Shown here piece by piece: positions 45,321-54,203 of a stretch of DNA of 64,000 nt. The position numbers were made by a program, and so were the translations under genes. This stretch comes from Pseudomonas sp. BN102. GTDB taxonomy: Bacteria; Pseudomonadota; Gammaproteobacteria; Pseudomonadales; Pseudomonadaceae. Below the pieces are notes generated by a model, which had not been told where the DNA came from, did no database searches, and saw only the letters and a program-made list of their open reading frames with translations. Each line of letters begins with the position of its first letter. The stretch's first letter is position 1. The stretch covers positions 62,001-126,000 of the forward strand of contig NZ_SSON01000065.1 of the NCBI RefSeq assembly GCF_029871245.1. Reading direction: 5' to 3'.

Positions 45321-46727
45321 ATGCAGCACTGGCGCTCGATCAGCCTGTGGATGGACCAGCTCGATGAAGACATTGCGCCGCGACCGGCGCTGTCCGGCTC
45401 GCTGGAGGTGGATGTGGCGATCATCGGCGCTGGTTACACCGGGCTGTGGACGGCCTACTACCTCAAGCACCAGGCACCTGAACTGAAGATCGCGATCATC
45501 GAGGCGCAGTTCGCCGGCTTCGGCGCCAGCGGCCGCAATGGCGGCTGGCTGATGGGCAACCTGCTGGGCGAGGATCGCGCCCTGGCGCCACTACCGGCCG
45601 AACAACGCAAGGCCTCCTTCGACCTGCTGCATGGCATCCCCGACGAAGTCGCCGAGGTGCTGCAACGCGAAGGTATCGATTGCCATTACCGCAAGGCCGG
45701 CATCCTCTATTGCGCCGCACGCTACCCGGAGCAGGAGAAGCGCCTGCGCGACCAACTGGCGGCCCTGCACGCAGAAGGTCTGAGCGAAGCCGACTACCGC
45801 TGGCTCAACCCTGATGAGCTGAACGGCCAGCTGCGGGTGGCCAATCCCTACGGCGGCATCCACACGCCGCACTGCGCCACCATCCAGCCGGCGAAGCTGG
45901 TGCGTGGCCTGGCGCGGACGGTGGAGCGCATGGGCGTACAGCTGCTCGAACAGAGTCCTGCCATTGATTGGCAGCCGGGCCTGGTCACCACCGCCCAGGG
46001 CCAGCTCAAGGCCCACTGGGTGGTGCCGGCCATCGAGGGTTATGCCGCCAGCCTGCCGCCGCTGGGACGCTACCAGTTGCCGGTGCAGAGCCTGCTGATC
46101 GCCACCGAACCGCTGAGCGAGGCGCAGTGGGCGGAGATCGGCCTGGAGCACGGCCAGGCCTTCAGCGAAAGCAGCCGCCAGGTCACCTATGGCCAGCGCA
46201 CCGCCGACAACCGCCTGGCCTTCGGTGCACGCGGCGGCTACCGCTTCGGCGGCAAGCTGCGGGAAGACTTCCAGCTCAGCGAAGAAGAAATCGGCCTGCG
46301 CCGCTACCTGCTCGGCGAGCTGTTCCCGCAACTGCGCAACGTGCGTATCAGCCATAGCTGGGGCGGCAACCTGGGCATGGCGCGGCGCTTCCGCCCGCAC
46401 ATGCTGGTTGACCGCCGGAATGGCATCGCCCTTTCCGGCGGTTACGGCGGCGAAGGCGTCGGCGCGAGCAACCTGGGCGGGCGCACCCTGGCCGACCTGA
46501 TCCTCGGCAAGGAAAGCCTGCTCACCCACCAGCCCTGGGTATTGGGCGATGGCCCGCTGAACCGCCTCAGTGCCTGGGAGCCCGAACCCTGCCGCTGGCT
46601 TGGCTACAACGCCATTATCCGCAGTTTCGTCCATGAAGACCGGGTCCTGGCCAATCCCCACAGCGCGCCCTGGCGCCGCGCCATGGCACTGAAATTGGCC
46701 GACCTGATGGAAGGCCTGATGCGCTGA
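45321..46727 (+). CDS. FAD-dependent amino-acid/amine oxidoreductase (DAO family)
   Basis: 468 residues. FAD-binding GxGxxG is VAIIGAGYTGLWTAYYL (about 33-50), followed by GFGASGRNGGWL, typical of PuuB/OrdL-type and DadA-like oxidases; the C-terminal GGYGGEGVGASNLGG closes the FAD site. Substrate probably an amine or amino acid. It is followed by a cupin gene after an R4 repeat; such oxidase-cupin pairs occur in putrescine-type catabolism, but substrate is not shown by sequence. Confidence 0.88.
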   Translation: MQHWRSISLWMDQLDEDIAPRPALSGSLEVDVAIIGAGYTGLWTAYYLKHQAPELKIAIIEAQFAGFGASGRNGGWLMGNLLGEDRALAPLPAEQRKASFDLLHGIPDEVAEVLQREGIDCHYRKAGILYCAARYPEQEKRLRDQLAALHAEGLSEADYRWLNPDELNGQLRVANPYGGIHTPHCATIQPAKLVRGLARTVERMGVQLLEQSPAIDWQPGLVTTAQGQLKAHWVVPAIEGYAASLPPLGRYQLPVQSLLIATEPLSEAQWAEIGLEHGQAFSESSRQVTYGQRTADNRLAFGARGGYRFGGKLREDFQLSEEEIGLRRYLLGELFPQLRNVRISHSWGGNLGMARRFRPHMLVDRRNGIALSGGYGGEGVGASNLGGRTLADLILGKESLLTHQPWVLGDGPLNRLSAWEPEPCRWLGYNAIIRSFVHEDRVLANPHSAPWRRAMALKLADLMEGLMR

Positions 46728-46742
46728 ACCCCACACAACAGC

Positions 46743-46802
46743 GTAGGAGCGAGCTTGCTCGCGAAGCTTTGCGCACCGATTCGCGAGCAAGCTCGCTCCT
46801 AC
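46743..46802. repeat. R4 perfect inverted repeat
   Basis: 60 bases: GTAGGAGCGAGCTTGCTCGC and its exact complement (23-base arms) around a 14-base loop. A very common intergenic element in Pseudomonas. Lies between the FAD oxidase and cupin genes. Confidence 0.88.
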
Positions 46803-46828
46803 AATCCAGTCACTTCGGGAGCCATACC

Positions 46829-47173
46829 ATGAAAGCCACCCTGCTGAAAAACACCCACGAACATCCCCTGTCCGAGCCGAGCCCGGTGGCGGTGCCCATC
46901 GGCGAGCCGGTGCCGCATACCCGCGTGCATTCGGTGGAGCGCACCGACCAGGTGGAAACCGGCGTCTGGGAATGCAGCCCCGGCCGCTTCCGCCGGCAGA
47001 TCCTCGAGCAGGAGTTCTGCCACTTCACCCACGGCCGCTGCACCTTCACCCCGGATGGCGGCGAGCCGATCGAGATCAGCGCTGGCGACGCCCTGCTGCT
47101 GCCGGCCAACAGCCTGGGCGTGTGGGATGTGAAGGAAACCCTGCGCAAGACCTACGTGATCATTAGTCGCTGA
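46829..47173 (+). CDS. Cupin domain protein (DUF861-like)
   Basis: 114 residues with a small beta-barrel; motifs GVWECSPGRFRRQILEQEFC, FTHGRCTFTPDGG and DALLLPANSLGVWDV fit the cupin_3/DUF861 group (EutQ/ureidoglycolate-lyase-like). GGGAG lies eight bases before ATG 46829. Follows the FAD oxidase and may share its pathway. Confidence 0.85.
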   Translation: MKATLLKNTHEHPLSEPSPVAVPIGEPVPHTRVHSVERTDQVETGVWECSPGRFRRQILEQEFCHFTHGRCTFTPDGGEPIEISAGDALLLPANSLGVWDVKETLRKTYVIISR

Positions 47174-47179
47174 ATGCCC

Positions 47180-47312
47180 TGCAGGGGCGAATTCATTCGC
47201 CACGCAGAACGAAGTTCTGCCGTAGGTTGGTGCGGGCCGCGCAGGTTCGAGGAACGAGACCCAACGTTTCGAATCCGAACGTTGGGTTTCGCTTCGCTCT
47301 ACCACAACCTAC
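47180..47312. repeat. Composite of a half R1 and a full R2 repeat
   Basis: 47180-47220 is the left half of an R1 element (TGCAGGGGCGAATTCATTCG ... AGTTCTGC). It stops abruptly at an R2 element at 47222-47312 (GTAGGTTGGTGCGG ... CCACAACCTAC). No right half of R1 follows. Reads as an R2 insertion into, or replacement within, an R1. Confidence 0.65.
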
Positions 47313-47355
47313 GTCCACTCCGTCCGCGTTTGATCGCACTCCGCAACCTACGGAA

Positions 47356-48129
47356 TCAATCGTCGAAACGCCCATGCCGCCCTTGCCCCGCCTTGAAGGA
47401 GCGTGCGCCGGCCAGCGTCTCGCCGCTGCGGATCACCTTCATCCCACCGTTGAATTCGTTGGCGATGGCCGCCTCGAAGGGCAGCTCCCACTGGGCGTAG
47501 GCGCTGGCGCGGTCGGCCAGCATGCAGCGCTGCGGGAAAGCGGCGATGGCATGGGCCATCTCCTCGGCCGCGGCGCGGGCTTCGCCCTTGGCCACCACCC
47601 GGTTGGCCAGGCCCATGGCCAGGGCCTCCTGGGCCTTGACCGGGCGACCGGTGAGGATCAGGTCCAGCGCCCGGCCCTGGCCGACAATACGCGGCAAGCG
47701 TACGGTGCCGCCGTCGATCAGCGGCACGCCAAAGCGCCGGCAGAACACGCCGAACACCGCGTCTTCGGCCATCACCCGGATATCCGCCAGCAGCGCCAGC
47801 TCCAGGCCGCCAGCCACCGCATGGCCTTCGACGGCGGCGATCATCGGCTTAAGCAACTGCATCCGGCTCGGCCCCATGGGGCCATCGCCCTCGGCATCCA
47901 GCCGATTGCGCCGCACGCCATCCTCAGCCACCGCGCCCAGGTCGGCGCCGGCGCAGAAGGTGCCGCCGGCCCCGGTGAGCACCGCCACCCGCGCCTCCTC
48001 GTCCATTTCGAAGGCCCGCAGGGCCCCTGCCAGGGCATCGGCTGTGGGCCGGTCGACGGCATTGCGCACCTCTGGACGGTCGATGATCAGGGTGGTGACC
48101 GGGCCGTTCTTCTCGACTCTGATGTTCAT
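47356..48129 (-). CDS. Enoyl-CoA hydratase/isomerase family protein
   Basis: 257 residues of crotonase type. Oxyanion-hole and catalytic segments are visible: TFCAGADLGAVAE (about 58-70), EGHAVAGGLELALLADI (about 100-116, where the catalytic Glu would lie), and FGVFCRRFGVPLIDGGTVRL. It may hydrate or isomerise an acyl-CoA; the substrate cannot be told. Adjacent on the minus strand to a 17beta-HSD4-type SDR; the two could act in one acyl-CoA pathway, but a terminator and a repeat separate them. Confidence 0.9.
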   Translation of the reverse strand: MNIRVEKNGPVTTLIIDRPEVRNAVDRPTADALAGALRAFEMDEEARVAVLTGAGGTFCAGADLGAVAEDGVRRNRLDAEGDGPMGPSRMQLLKPMIAAVEGHAVAGGLELALLADIRVMAEDAVFGVFCRRFGVPLIDGGTVRLPRIVGQGRALDLILTGRPVKAQEALAMGLANRVVAKGEARAAAEEMAHAIAAFPQRCMLADRASAYAQWELPFEAAIANEFNGGMKVIRSGETLAGARSFKAGQGRHGRFDD

Positions 48130-48167
48130 GGGGGCTCCTGGGGTGGCAGAAAGTGGGGCGGCTTTTT

Positions 48168-48263
48168 TGTGGGGGCGATTTCAATCGCTATGCAGGCCAC
48201 AGGCCTGCCCCTGGGGTTGATGGGGCTGCTGCGCAGCCCTTAGCGAATGAATTCGCCCCCACA
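48168..48263. repeat. R1 palindromic repeat, full copy
   Basis: TGTGGGGGCGATTTCAATCG at the left and CGAATGAATTCGCCCCCACA at the right. It lies between the SDR and the enoyl-CoA hydratase gene. Confidence 0.85.
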
Positions 48264-48286
48264 AGGTATTGATCCACAACAGCAAT

Positions 48287-48314
48287 GAAAAAGGCCGGCA
48301 ACACTGCCGGCCTT
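48287..48314 (-). terminator. Rho-independent terminator after the 17beta-HSD4-like SDR
   Basis: On the minus strand AAGGCCGGCA-GTGT-TGCCGGCCTTTTTC: perfect ten-base arms with a T-run, 65 bases past the SDR stop. Confidence 0.9.
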
Positions 48315-48379
48315 CAACATAGTGCTTCCCCCGGAAAATGTTCAGCCCGCTGGCCGAATTCCCCGCGGGGCTGGCGCGA

Positions 48380-49291
48380 TCAGAGGGCGTACTTCTGCAG
48401 GTTGGCCATCATTTCCTTGAGTGCCTCGACGTTGTCCGCCGGATGGGCGGCATTCTCGAAATCACAGACGCGCTGCCACTGAGCGGCCACGTCTTCGGCA
48501 TCGAAGCCGGCCTTGGGGTCGAAACCGGCGCCCAGGCTGCGCTCCCAGCGCACCTTGCCGATCCAGCCGCCGCCCACTTCGAAGAGGCCGGAGGTGTCCT
48601 GGCACTGTTCGCTGCCGAGGAACACCACCAGCGGGCTGACCAGTTCAGGCTTGAGCTGTTCGAACACCTGGGGCGGGATCAGGCCTTCGGTCATGCGGGT
48701 GCCGCCGGTGGGGGCGATGGCATTGACCAGGATGTTGTTCTTGCGGCCTTCGATGGCCAGGTTGCGGGTCAGGCCGTAGAGGCCGAGCTTGGCCATGCCG
48801 TAGTTGGACTGGCCGAAGTTACCGTAGATGCCCGAGGTGGACGAGGTGAAGATGACGCGGCCGTAGTTCTGCTCGCGCAGGTGCGGCCAGGCGGCGCGAG
48901 TGACCTTGTAGGCACCTTCGACGTGGACCTTGTAGACCAGGTCCCAGTCGGCGTCTTCCATCTTGTGGAAGGTCTTGTCGCGCAGGATGCCGGCGTTGTT
49001 CACCACCACGTCGACGCGGCCGAAGCTGTCGAGCGCGGCCTGGACGATCTTCTCGCCATCGGTCACCGAGTCGTGGCTGGCGACTGCCGTGCCGCCGGCT
49101 TCGCGGATTTCCGCCACCACCCGGTCGGCCGCCGAGGCGTTGGCACCTTCGCCATGGGTGCTGCCGCCGAGATCGTTGACCACCACATTGGCGCCATGGC
49201 GGGCGAACAGCAGGGCGTGGGCGCGGCCAAGGCCGCCACCGGCGCCCGTGACTATCACGACTTTGTCTTCGAAGCGGATTGCATCGCTCAT
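48380..49291 (-). CDS. Short-chain dehydrogenase, 17beta-HSD type 4-like
   Basis: 303 residues from ATG 49291, with AAGGAG upstream. The NAD site TGAGGGLGRAHALLFARHGA and NDLGG, and the catalytic Ser-Tyr-Lys (FTSSTSG, YGMAK) are those of the (3R)-hydroxyacyl-CoA dehydrogenase domain of peroxisomal multifunctional enzyme 2. The C-terminal 60 residues extend the SDR core (GGGWIGKVRWERS). Probably acts on hydroxyacyl-CoA. Longer N-terminal open frame is rejected. Confidence 0.9.
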   Translation of the reverse strand: MSDAIRFEDKVVIVTGAGGGLGRAHALLFARHGANVVVNDLGGSTHGEGANASAADRVVAEIREAGGTAVASHDSVTDGEKIVQAALDSFGRVDVVVNNAGILRDKTFHKMEDADWDLVYKVHVEGAYKVTRAAWPHLREQNYGRVIFTSSTSGIYGNFGQSNYGMAKLGLYGLTRNLAIEGRKNNILVNAIAPTGGTRMTEGLIPPQVFEQLKPELVSPLVVFLGSEQCQDTSGLFEVGGGWIGKVRWERSLGAGFDPKAGFDAEDVAAQWQRVCDFENAAHPADNVEALKEMMANLQKYAL

Positions 49292-49395
49292 GGCTGGGCT
49301 CCTTGGCAGGCCTGGGTATTCGCCGAGTCTCCGGCAGCCCACCCCCGTCCCACAAGAATGCGAGCCGCCATGAATGGTGCCCGATAACGCCGACG

Positions 49396-49647
49396 CTACT
49401 TCAAGGGAAGGAACAGACAGCCGCGCGGGCGCAGTTTGAACAGCCACCAGTGATAGCTGTGACAGAGCAGGGCGAGCAACGCCGCGGCCAGCAGGCAGCC
49501 GACGGCGGCCAGCCAGCTCCATGCGCCCGGCTCGCGGACCCAGGCGTAGCCCGCGAGGCTGAGGCCGATGATAAGCAGCAGGGCGGCCACAGATGGGCCC
49601 AAGGTGCGGATGACGGGGTAGAGAAACACCAGGATGCGGAACAGCAT
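49396..49647 (-). CDS. Small integral membrane protein
   Basis: 83 residues from ATG 49647 (GAGG eight bases upstream). Two or three hydrophobic helices: LFRILVFLYPVIRTLG, VAALLLIIGLSLAGYAW, WLAAVGCLLAAALLALLC. No known family; I cannot assign a function. Lies between the SDR and the hydrolase gene. Confidence 0.65.
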   Translation of the reverse strand: MLFRILVFLYPVIRTLGPSVAALLLIIGLSLAGYAWVREPGAWSWLAAVGCLLAAALLALLCHSYHWWLFKLRPRGCLFLPLK

Positions 49648-49767
49648 GGTCAGGCCTCGGAGTCGCCGGGCTGACATCGCCCGGCCAATGGATCAGGCCG
49701 GAGATGCTAGTGCCGCACCTCCCGTTGCAGGAGGCGCAGAGGTCCGATTCGCCTGTCGAAATTTCAG

Positions 49768-50646
49768 CTATCCGTGCCGGTCACGAAAGGCCAGGTAGTG
49801 CGCCAACACCTGTTCCGGGGCTTCGGTCTGCGGGTAGTGGCCGATCCCCTCGAGCAGCACGCAGTCCGCGTCCGGGATCAGCTCGCGGTAGCGCGCCACC
49901 ATATGCGCACCGGAGATGGGGTCCACCGCGCCGTCGATCACCCGCAGCGGCACGCCACCGCGCTGCATGGCTGCCACCCAACGGTCGCGCTGCTGACGGC
50001 GCTCGGGCATGTAGTGGATCAGACGGTGCATCACGGCAGGGCCGTTCTGCTCGGCGATCAGGCGCCAGAAGTCGTCCAGCTCCATTTCACTGGGCTGGGT
50101 GTGCGGGCCAAAGACCTGGGCGAAACTGGTCGCCAGCTTGCGCCGCGAGAACAGCCGCCCCACCAGGCCGCCGATGGGGCTGAGCAGCAGCTTCTGCACC
50201 AGCACCGGCCGATGGGTTTCCGGGAACAGGCCGCCATTGAGGAAGACGCAGCTGGCCAGTTGGATGCGGCCTTCGTGGTGTCGCGCCAGCAGTTCCTGGG
50301 CGACGCTGTCGCCGTAATCGTGGGCCAGCACGTGCACCGGCCCTTCGATGCCCAGGTGGGCGAGCAGGGCCTGTTTCAGGTCCGCCTGTTCCAGCAGCCG
50401 GTAGTCATGGCCCCGTGGCTTGTCGGAGTAGCCGAAGCCGAGCAGGTCGCAGGCAATGACGCGGAAGCGCCGGGCCAGGGGCTCCCAGAGGTAGTGCCAG
50501 TCCCAGGAGGCGGTCGGAAAGCCGTGGATCAGCAGCAACGGCTCGCCCTCCCCTGCCGCCCAGTAACGGATGCGCTGGCCGCGAAACAGCATGTCCCGGC
50601 CCTGGGCGCGCCAATCGCCCAGGGGAATGCCGGCCAGGGCCTTCAC
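49768..50646 (-). CDS. Alpha/beta hydrolase, MEST/epoxide-hydrolase-like
   Basis: 292 residues. Oxyanion-loop LIHGFPTASWDW (about 39-50), nucleophile elbow LAHDYGDSVAQ where Asp replaces the usual Ser, and catalytic His in LEGIGHYPQTEAPEQV. An Asp nucleophile with this context is typical of MEST-type hydrolases related to epoxide hydrolases and haloalkane dehalogenases. The GTG start at 50646 overlaps the aldolase stop (GTGA) by four bases, so the pair is translationally coupled. Natural substrate unknown. Confidence 0.88.
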   Translation of the reverse strand: MKALAGIPLGDWRAQGRDMLFRGQRIRYWAAGEGEPLLLIHGFPTASWDWHYLWEPLARRFRVIACDLLGFGYSDKPRGHDYRLLEQADLKQALLAHLGIEGPVHVLAHDYGDSVAQELLARHHEGRIQLASCVFLNGGLFPETHRPVLVQKLLLSPIGGLVGRLFSRRKLATSFAQVFGPHTQPSEMELDDFWRLIAEQNGPAVMHRLIHYMPERRQQRDRWVAAMQRGGVPLRVIDGAVDPISGAHMVARYRELIPDADCVLLEGIGHYPQTEAPEQVLAHYLAFRDRHG

Positions 50647-51425
50647 TGGGCGTACCCGGGGTTCTGCTGGTCGAGCTTGCGCAGCAGGGCCGGCCAAGGC
50701 AGAGCGCCGCCCATGCCCTGGGAGCTCTTCATCACACCGGCGATCATCGCCTTGGCGCCGTCGAGGATCTGCTGCGGGATCTGGATCAGTTCGCCGCCGC
50801 CGGCCTGAGCCATCACCTGGATTTCGCAGGCGCGCTGCAAAGTGAACATGCCGAGGAAGGCATCGGCGACGCTGCCAAAGGCGGTGAGCAGGCCATGGTT
50901 GGGCAGGATCATGAAATTCGCCTGGCCGAGGTCGGCCTGCAAACGGCCCTTCTCCTCGTGGTTCAGCGCCACGCCTTCGTAGCTGTGATAGGCGAGGCTG
51001 GAGAGGACGAACAGCGATTGCTGGGAGATCGGCAGCAAGCCCTGCTTCTGAGCGGAGACCGCCACCCCGGCGGCGGTGTGGATATGCAGCACGCAGCCGA
51101 CGTCCGGACGCACCTCGTGCACGGCGCTGTGGATGGTGTAGCCGGCCGGGTTGATGTCGTAGGGGCTGTCCATCAGCTTGTTGCCGGCCAGGTCGATCTT
51201 CACCAGGCTGGAGGCGGTGATCTCGTGGAACATCAGGCCGAAGGGGTTGATCAGGAAGTCCTCGGTGCCGGGGACCTTGGCGGAGATGTGGGTGAAGATC
51301 AGGTCGTCCCAGCCGTGCAGGGCGATCAGCCGGTAGCAGGCGGCGAGGTCGACACGGGTCTGCCATTCGGCGGCGGAGACCTTGTCCTTGAGGTCGAGCG
51401 ATGGGAGGGCGTGAGCGGCGGTCAT
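50643..51425 (-). CDS. Class II aldolase/adducin family protein
   Basis: 260 residues. Zinc-site histidines are seen in GCVLHIHTAAGVAV and LPNHGLLTAFG; the N-terminal RVDLAACYRLIALHGWDDLIFTHISAKVPG is typical. The family includes fuculose-phosphate aldolases and also members with no aldolase activity. First gene of a two-gene operon with an alpha/beta hydrolase that overlaps its end by four bases. AACGAGGATTCGCC precedes the ATG. Confidence 0.9.
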   Translation of the reverse strand: MTAAHALPSLDLKDKVSAAEWQTRVDLAACYRLIALHGWDDLIFTHISAKVPGTEDFLINPFGLMFHEITASSLVKIDLAGNKLMDSPYDINPAGYTIHSAVHEVRPDVGCVLHIHTAAGVAVSAQKQGLLPISQQSLFVLSSLAYHSYEGVALNHEEKGRLQADLGQANFMILPNHGLLTAFGSVADAFLGMFTLQRACEIQVMAQAGGGELIQIPQQILDGAKAMIAGVMKSSQGMGGALPWPALLRKLDQQNPGYAQ

Positions 51426-51519
51426 GGCGAATCCTCGTTCTTGTTGTCGGTGCGAGGAGTCTAGCCAGGGGCCGCCTCGGCGATAGTCGCCTTGGCAGCC
51501 AGCTTGATGGCTTTGCGGG

Positions 51520-52206
51520 TCAGATCAGCGCGGCCACCAGCGGCGCGGCGAAGAGGTTGAGCAGGCCCATCAGCACCATGACCAGGCCGGCCACCGTGCC
51601 TTCCTCGCGACCCACCTCCTGGGCGCGGCTGACGCCCGCACCATGGGCGCCGACGCCGAACAGCGCGCCACGGGCCAGGGCACTGCGCAGGGGCAGCCAA
51701 CGGATCAGCAGGCTGCCGGCCAGGGCGCCGAACACCCCGGTGAGCATGACGAATACCGCCGCCAGCTCGGGCACGCCACCCAGGTCCTGGGCCACCGGCA
51801 TGGCGAAGGGGGTGGTGATGGAGCGCGGCACCAGCGACAGGCTCACCTGGGACTCCAGCGCCAGGGCATTGGCCAGGCCCCAGGAGCTGGCGATGGCCAC
51901 TCCGCTTCCGGCCAGCATGCCCAGCAGCAGCGCAGGCCAGTGCCTGACGAGCAACGCGCGCTGCTGCCAGATGGGCACGGCGAAGGCCACGGTGGCCGGG
52001 CCGAGCAGCAGCATCAGCCAATGGGTGGCGCCGGCGTACTCGGCATAAGCGGTGTGCAAGGGCACGGCCACGGCGAGCAGCAGCGCAGGGACGAAGATCA
52101 GCGGCGACAGCAAGTAGCGCCCGCTGCGCCGGTACATCCAGCGGCTGGCCAGGTAGCCGGCCAGGGTCAGCGCCAGCCAGAACCAGGACATGGGTTCAAT
52201 GTTCAT
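51520..52206 (-). CDS. lrgB: LrgB/CidB family membrane protein
   Basis: 228 residues with six to seven helices. The conserved segment SLVPRSITTPFAMPVAQDLGG (about 128-148) and GALFGVGAHGAGVSRAQEVG are the LrgB signature. Works with LrgA in holin-like control of murein hydrolase or export of small metabolites. Its start overlaps the lrgA stop by 11 bases. Confidence 0.94.
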   Translation of the reverse strand: MNIEPMSWFWLALTLAGYLASRWMYRRSGRYLLSPLIFVPALLLAVAVPLHTAYAEYAGATHWLMLLLGPATVAFAVPIWQQRALLVRHWPALLLGMLAGSGVAIASSWGLANALALESQVSLSLVPRSITTPFAMPVAQDLGGVPELAAVFVMLTGVFGALAGSLLIRWLPLRSALARGALFGVGAHGAGVSRAQEVGREEGTVAGLVMVLMGLLNLFAAPLVAALI

Positions 52207-52582
52207 GGCGCATGCTCCAGCGGCACACCCACTCCACGGTCAGGGCCGTGGCGAGCATCACCAGCAGGGTGCTGGCGCCGATCACCAGCAGGATGCGCCA
52301 GCCGTCCTGGCGCAGCAGCGCGCCATAGTCCAGCAGGCTCATCAGGGCGGGGATGAAGAACAGCAGCATCTCGGCCATCAGCAGGCCGGCGCCCAGCTGC
52401 AGCGCTGCCGGTTTCACCCAGCCGCTGGCGAAAGCGGCCAGCAACAGGCCGAGACCGATCACGCCGCCGGGAATCGGCCAGCCGAGCAGCACCGCCAGCT
52501 TGCAGCCGAGGGCGTAGAGGCCCAGCAGGACGGCGAGTTCGGCGGCAAGACGGCTGAGGTGGAGCAGGCGGGAACGGTTCAT
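52196..52582 (-). CDS. lrgA: LrgA/CidA family holin-like protein
   Basis: 128 residues from ATG 52582 with four helices (AAELAVLLGLYALGCKLAVL, IPGGVIGLGLLLAAFASGWV, EMLLFFIPALMSLLDY, ILLVIGASTLLVMLATALTV). It is the small holin-like partner of LrgB. First gene of the operon, divergent from a LysR regulator 96 bases away, as for cid/lrg operons in other bacteria. Confidence 0.92.
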   Translation of the reverse strand: MNRSRLLHLSRLAAELAVLLGLYALGCKLAVLLGWPIPGGVIGLGLLLAAFASGWVKPAALQLGAGLLMAEMLLFFIPALMSLLDYGALLRQDGWRILLVIGASTLLVMLATALTVEWVCRWSMRHEH

Positions 52583-52678
52583 GGCGGTGACCCTCGGTAC
52601 TGGTGGCCAGCTTAGGTCCGCGCCTATCATCCCAAAAGCGAATTGTTCGACTTGCAGCCATTCGAGATTGGAATACCC

Positions 52679-53578
52679 ATGGAATTTCGCCAGCTACGCA
52701 GCTTCGTCGAAGTGGTCCGCCAGGGCGGCTTCACACAGGCCGGCAAGACCCTGCACGCCACCCAGTCCACCGTCAGCAAGCAGGTGGCCCAGCTGGAGCA
52801 GCGCCTCGGCGTGCAGTTGCTGGAGCGCAGCGGCCCACACCTGCGCCTGACCGACGCCGGCGCCGTAGTGCTGCGCCATGCCGAAGACATGCTGCGCCAG
52901 CGCCAGGACCTGCACAGCGAACTGGACGACCTCAGCCACTTGCGCCGTGGCGAGCTGCGACTGGGGTTGCCGCTGCTGGGCGGCGAGGTGCTGTTCGCCG
53001 AGCTCTTCGCCGAATACCGGCGGCGCTACCCGAACATCGTGGTGCGGCTGTTCGAAGGCGGCAGCAAGCTGATGGAGGAAGCGCTGCTACAGGGCGAGCT
53101 GGAACTCGGTGGCAGCCTGACCCCAAACGCCCCGTCGCTGGACTACCAGCCCTTCTGCAACGAGCCGCTGGATATCCTGGTGCCCGAGGACCATCCCCTT
53201 GCCGCCGAGCCCAGCCTGGCCCTGGCGCAACTGGCCGACTCGCCTTTCCTGCTCTACCAGCAGAGTTTCACCCTCAACGACCGCTTGCTGCTGGCCTGCC
53301 GCCAGGCCGGCTTCACCCCGCGCGAGGTGGGCCGCAGCGGCCAGGCGGACTTCCTCGCCGCCCTGGTGGCCGCCGGCCAGGGTGTGGCGCTGCTGCCCCG
53401 GATAGTCGCCCGCCCGCTGCAACGCCCGGGCCTTCGCCTGGTGCCCCTGCGTGAACCGGACCTGCGCTGGGACATCGCTTTCGTCTGGCGCCGCGGCGCC
53501 TATCTGTCGCGAGCGGCCCAGGCCTGGCTGGAGTTGTTGCGGGAGTATTCGCCGTTGAACCAGGGCAAGAACTCCTGA
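52679..53578 (+). CDS. LysR-family regulator, probable regulator of lrgAB
   Basis: 299 residues from ATG 52679 (TTGGA upstream). Residues 1-60 are the helix-turn-helix (EFRQLRSFVEVVRQGGFTQA, ATQSTVSKQVAQLEQRLG). The rest is a LysR substrate-binding domain. Divergent from lrgA over a short interval, suggesting a CidR-like role; not proven. A longer start (TTG 52643) is rejected. Confidence 0.88.
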   Translation: MEFRQLRSFVEVVRQGGFTQAGKTLHATQSTVSKQVAQLEQRLGVQLLERSGPHLRLTDAGAVVLRHAEDMLRQRQDLHSELDDLSHLRRGELRLGLPLLGGEVLFAELFAEYRRRYPNIVVRLFEGGSKLMEEALLQGELELGGSLTPNAPSLDYQPFCNEPLDILVPEDHPLAAEPSLALAQLADSPFLLYQQSFTLNDRLLLACRQAGFTPREVGRSGQADFLAALVAAGQGVALLPRIVARPLQRPGLRLVPLREPDLRWDIAFVWRRGAYLSRAAQAWLELLREYSPLNQGKNS

Positions 53579-53579
53579 G

Positions 53580-53722
53580 GTAGGTTGGCGCTGAGCGCAG
53601 CGAAGCCCAACGATGGGCGCACGAAATGTTGGGCTTCGCGGAACTCAGCCCAACCTACAGACTGCGCAAGTGTTCACCGCTGAAGACATGCCCCCTCTGA
53701 GCGAATGAATTCGCTCCCACAA
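53580..53722. repeat. R2 full copy followed by a half R1
   Basis: R2 at 53580-53658 (GTAGGTTGGCGCTGAGCGC ... CTCAGCCCAACCTAC) begins at the stop codon of the LysR gene. At 53701-53722 there is the right arm of an R1 (GCGAATGAATTCGCTCCCAC). Confidence 0.75.
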
Positions 53723-53744
53723 GAAAGAATCCTACGCGAAAAGA

Positions 53745-54203
53745 TCAGAGCAGCACGGGATCCAGCAACGGCCAGTCCTTCTGCGCCTGCGGGTCGTCGG
53801 CCAGCAGGCGGAAGCCGGCGAACTCGAAGCCGGGCGCCACGCTGCAGCCCACCAGGCTGTAGGCGCCCAGGGCACGGGCGGCCTGCCAGGCGTGGGCGGG
53901 CACAGCGCGCAGGGGCAGGCTGCCCTCGGCCACCGGGCCCAGGACTTCGCGGCGAACCTCGCGGGGGGATTCGGCGATCAGCAGTTCCAGCGGGTCGCCC
54001 TCATAGAAGTGCCAGAGCTCGTCGGCATCCACCCGGTGCCAACGGCTTAGCCCACCTCCCGGCAACAGGAAGAGGATGGCCGAGGACGCCGCACGGCCAC
54101 CCGGCAGAGCCATGCTCGACTCGAACACCCGGCGGTAGAAGCCACCCTCCGGATGCGGCGCCAGTTGCAGTTCGCGGATCAGGTACTCGGCGCGAGGGTG
54201 CAT
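53745..54203 (-). CDS. Cupin_5 (DUF985) family protein
   Basis: 152 residues. Start PRAEYLIRELQLAPHPEGGFYRRVFES and core SRWHRVDADELWHFYEGDPLEL are the DUF985 signature. Single small barrel; function unknown. Its ATG at 54203 overlaps the stop of the flavodoxin gene by one base, so the two are coupled. Confidence 0.92.
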   Translation of the reverse strand: MHPRAEYLIRELQLAPHPEGGFYRRVFESSMALPGGRAASSAILFLLPGGGLSRWHRVDADELWHFYEGDPLELLIAESPREVRREVLGPVAEGSLPLRAVPAHAWQAARALGAYSLVGCSVAPGFEFAGFRLLADDPQAQKDWPLLDPVLL

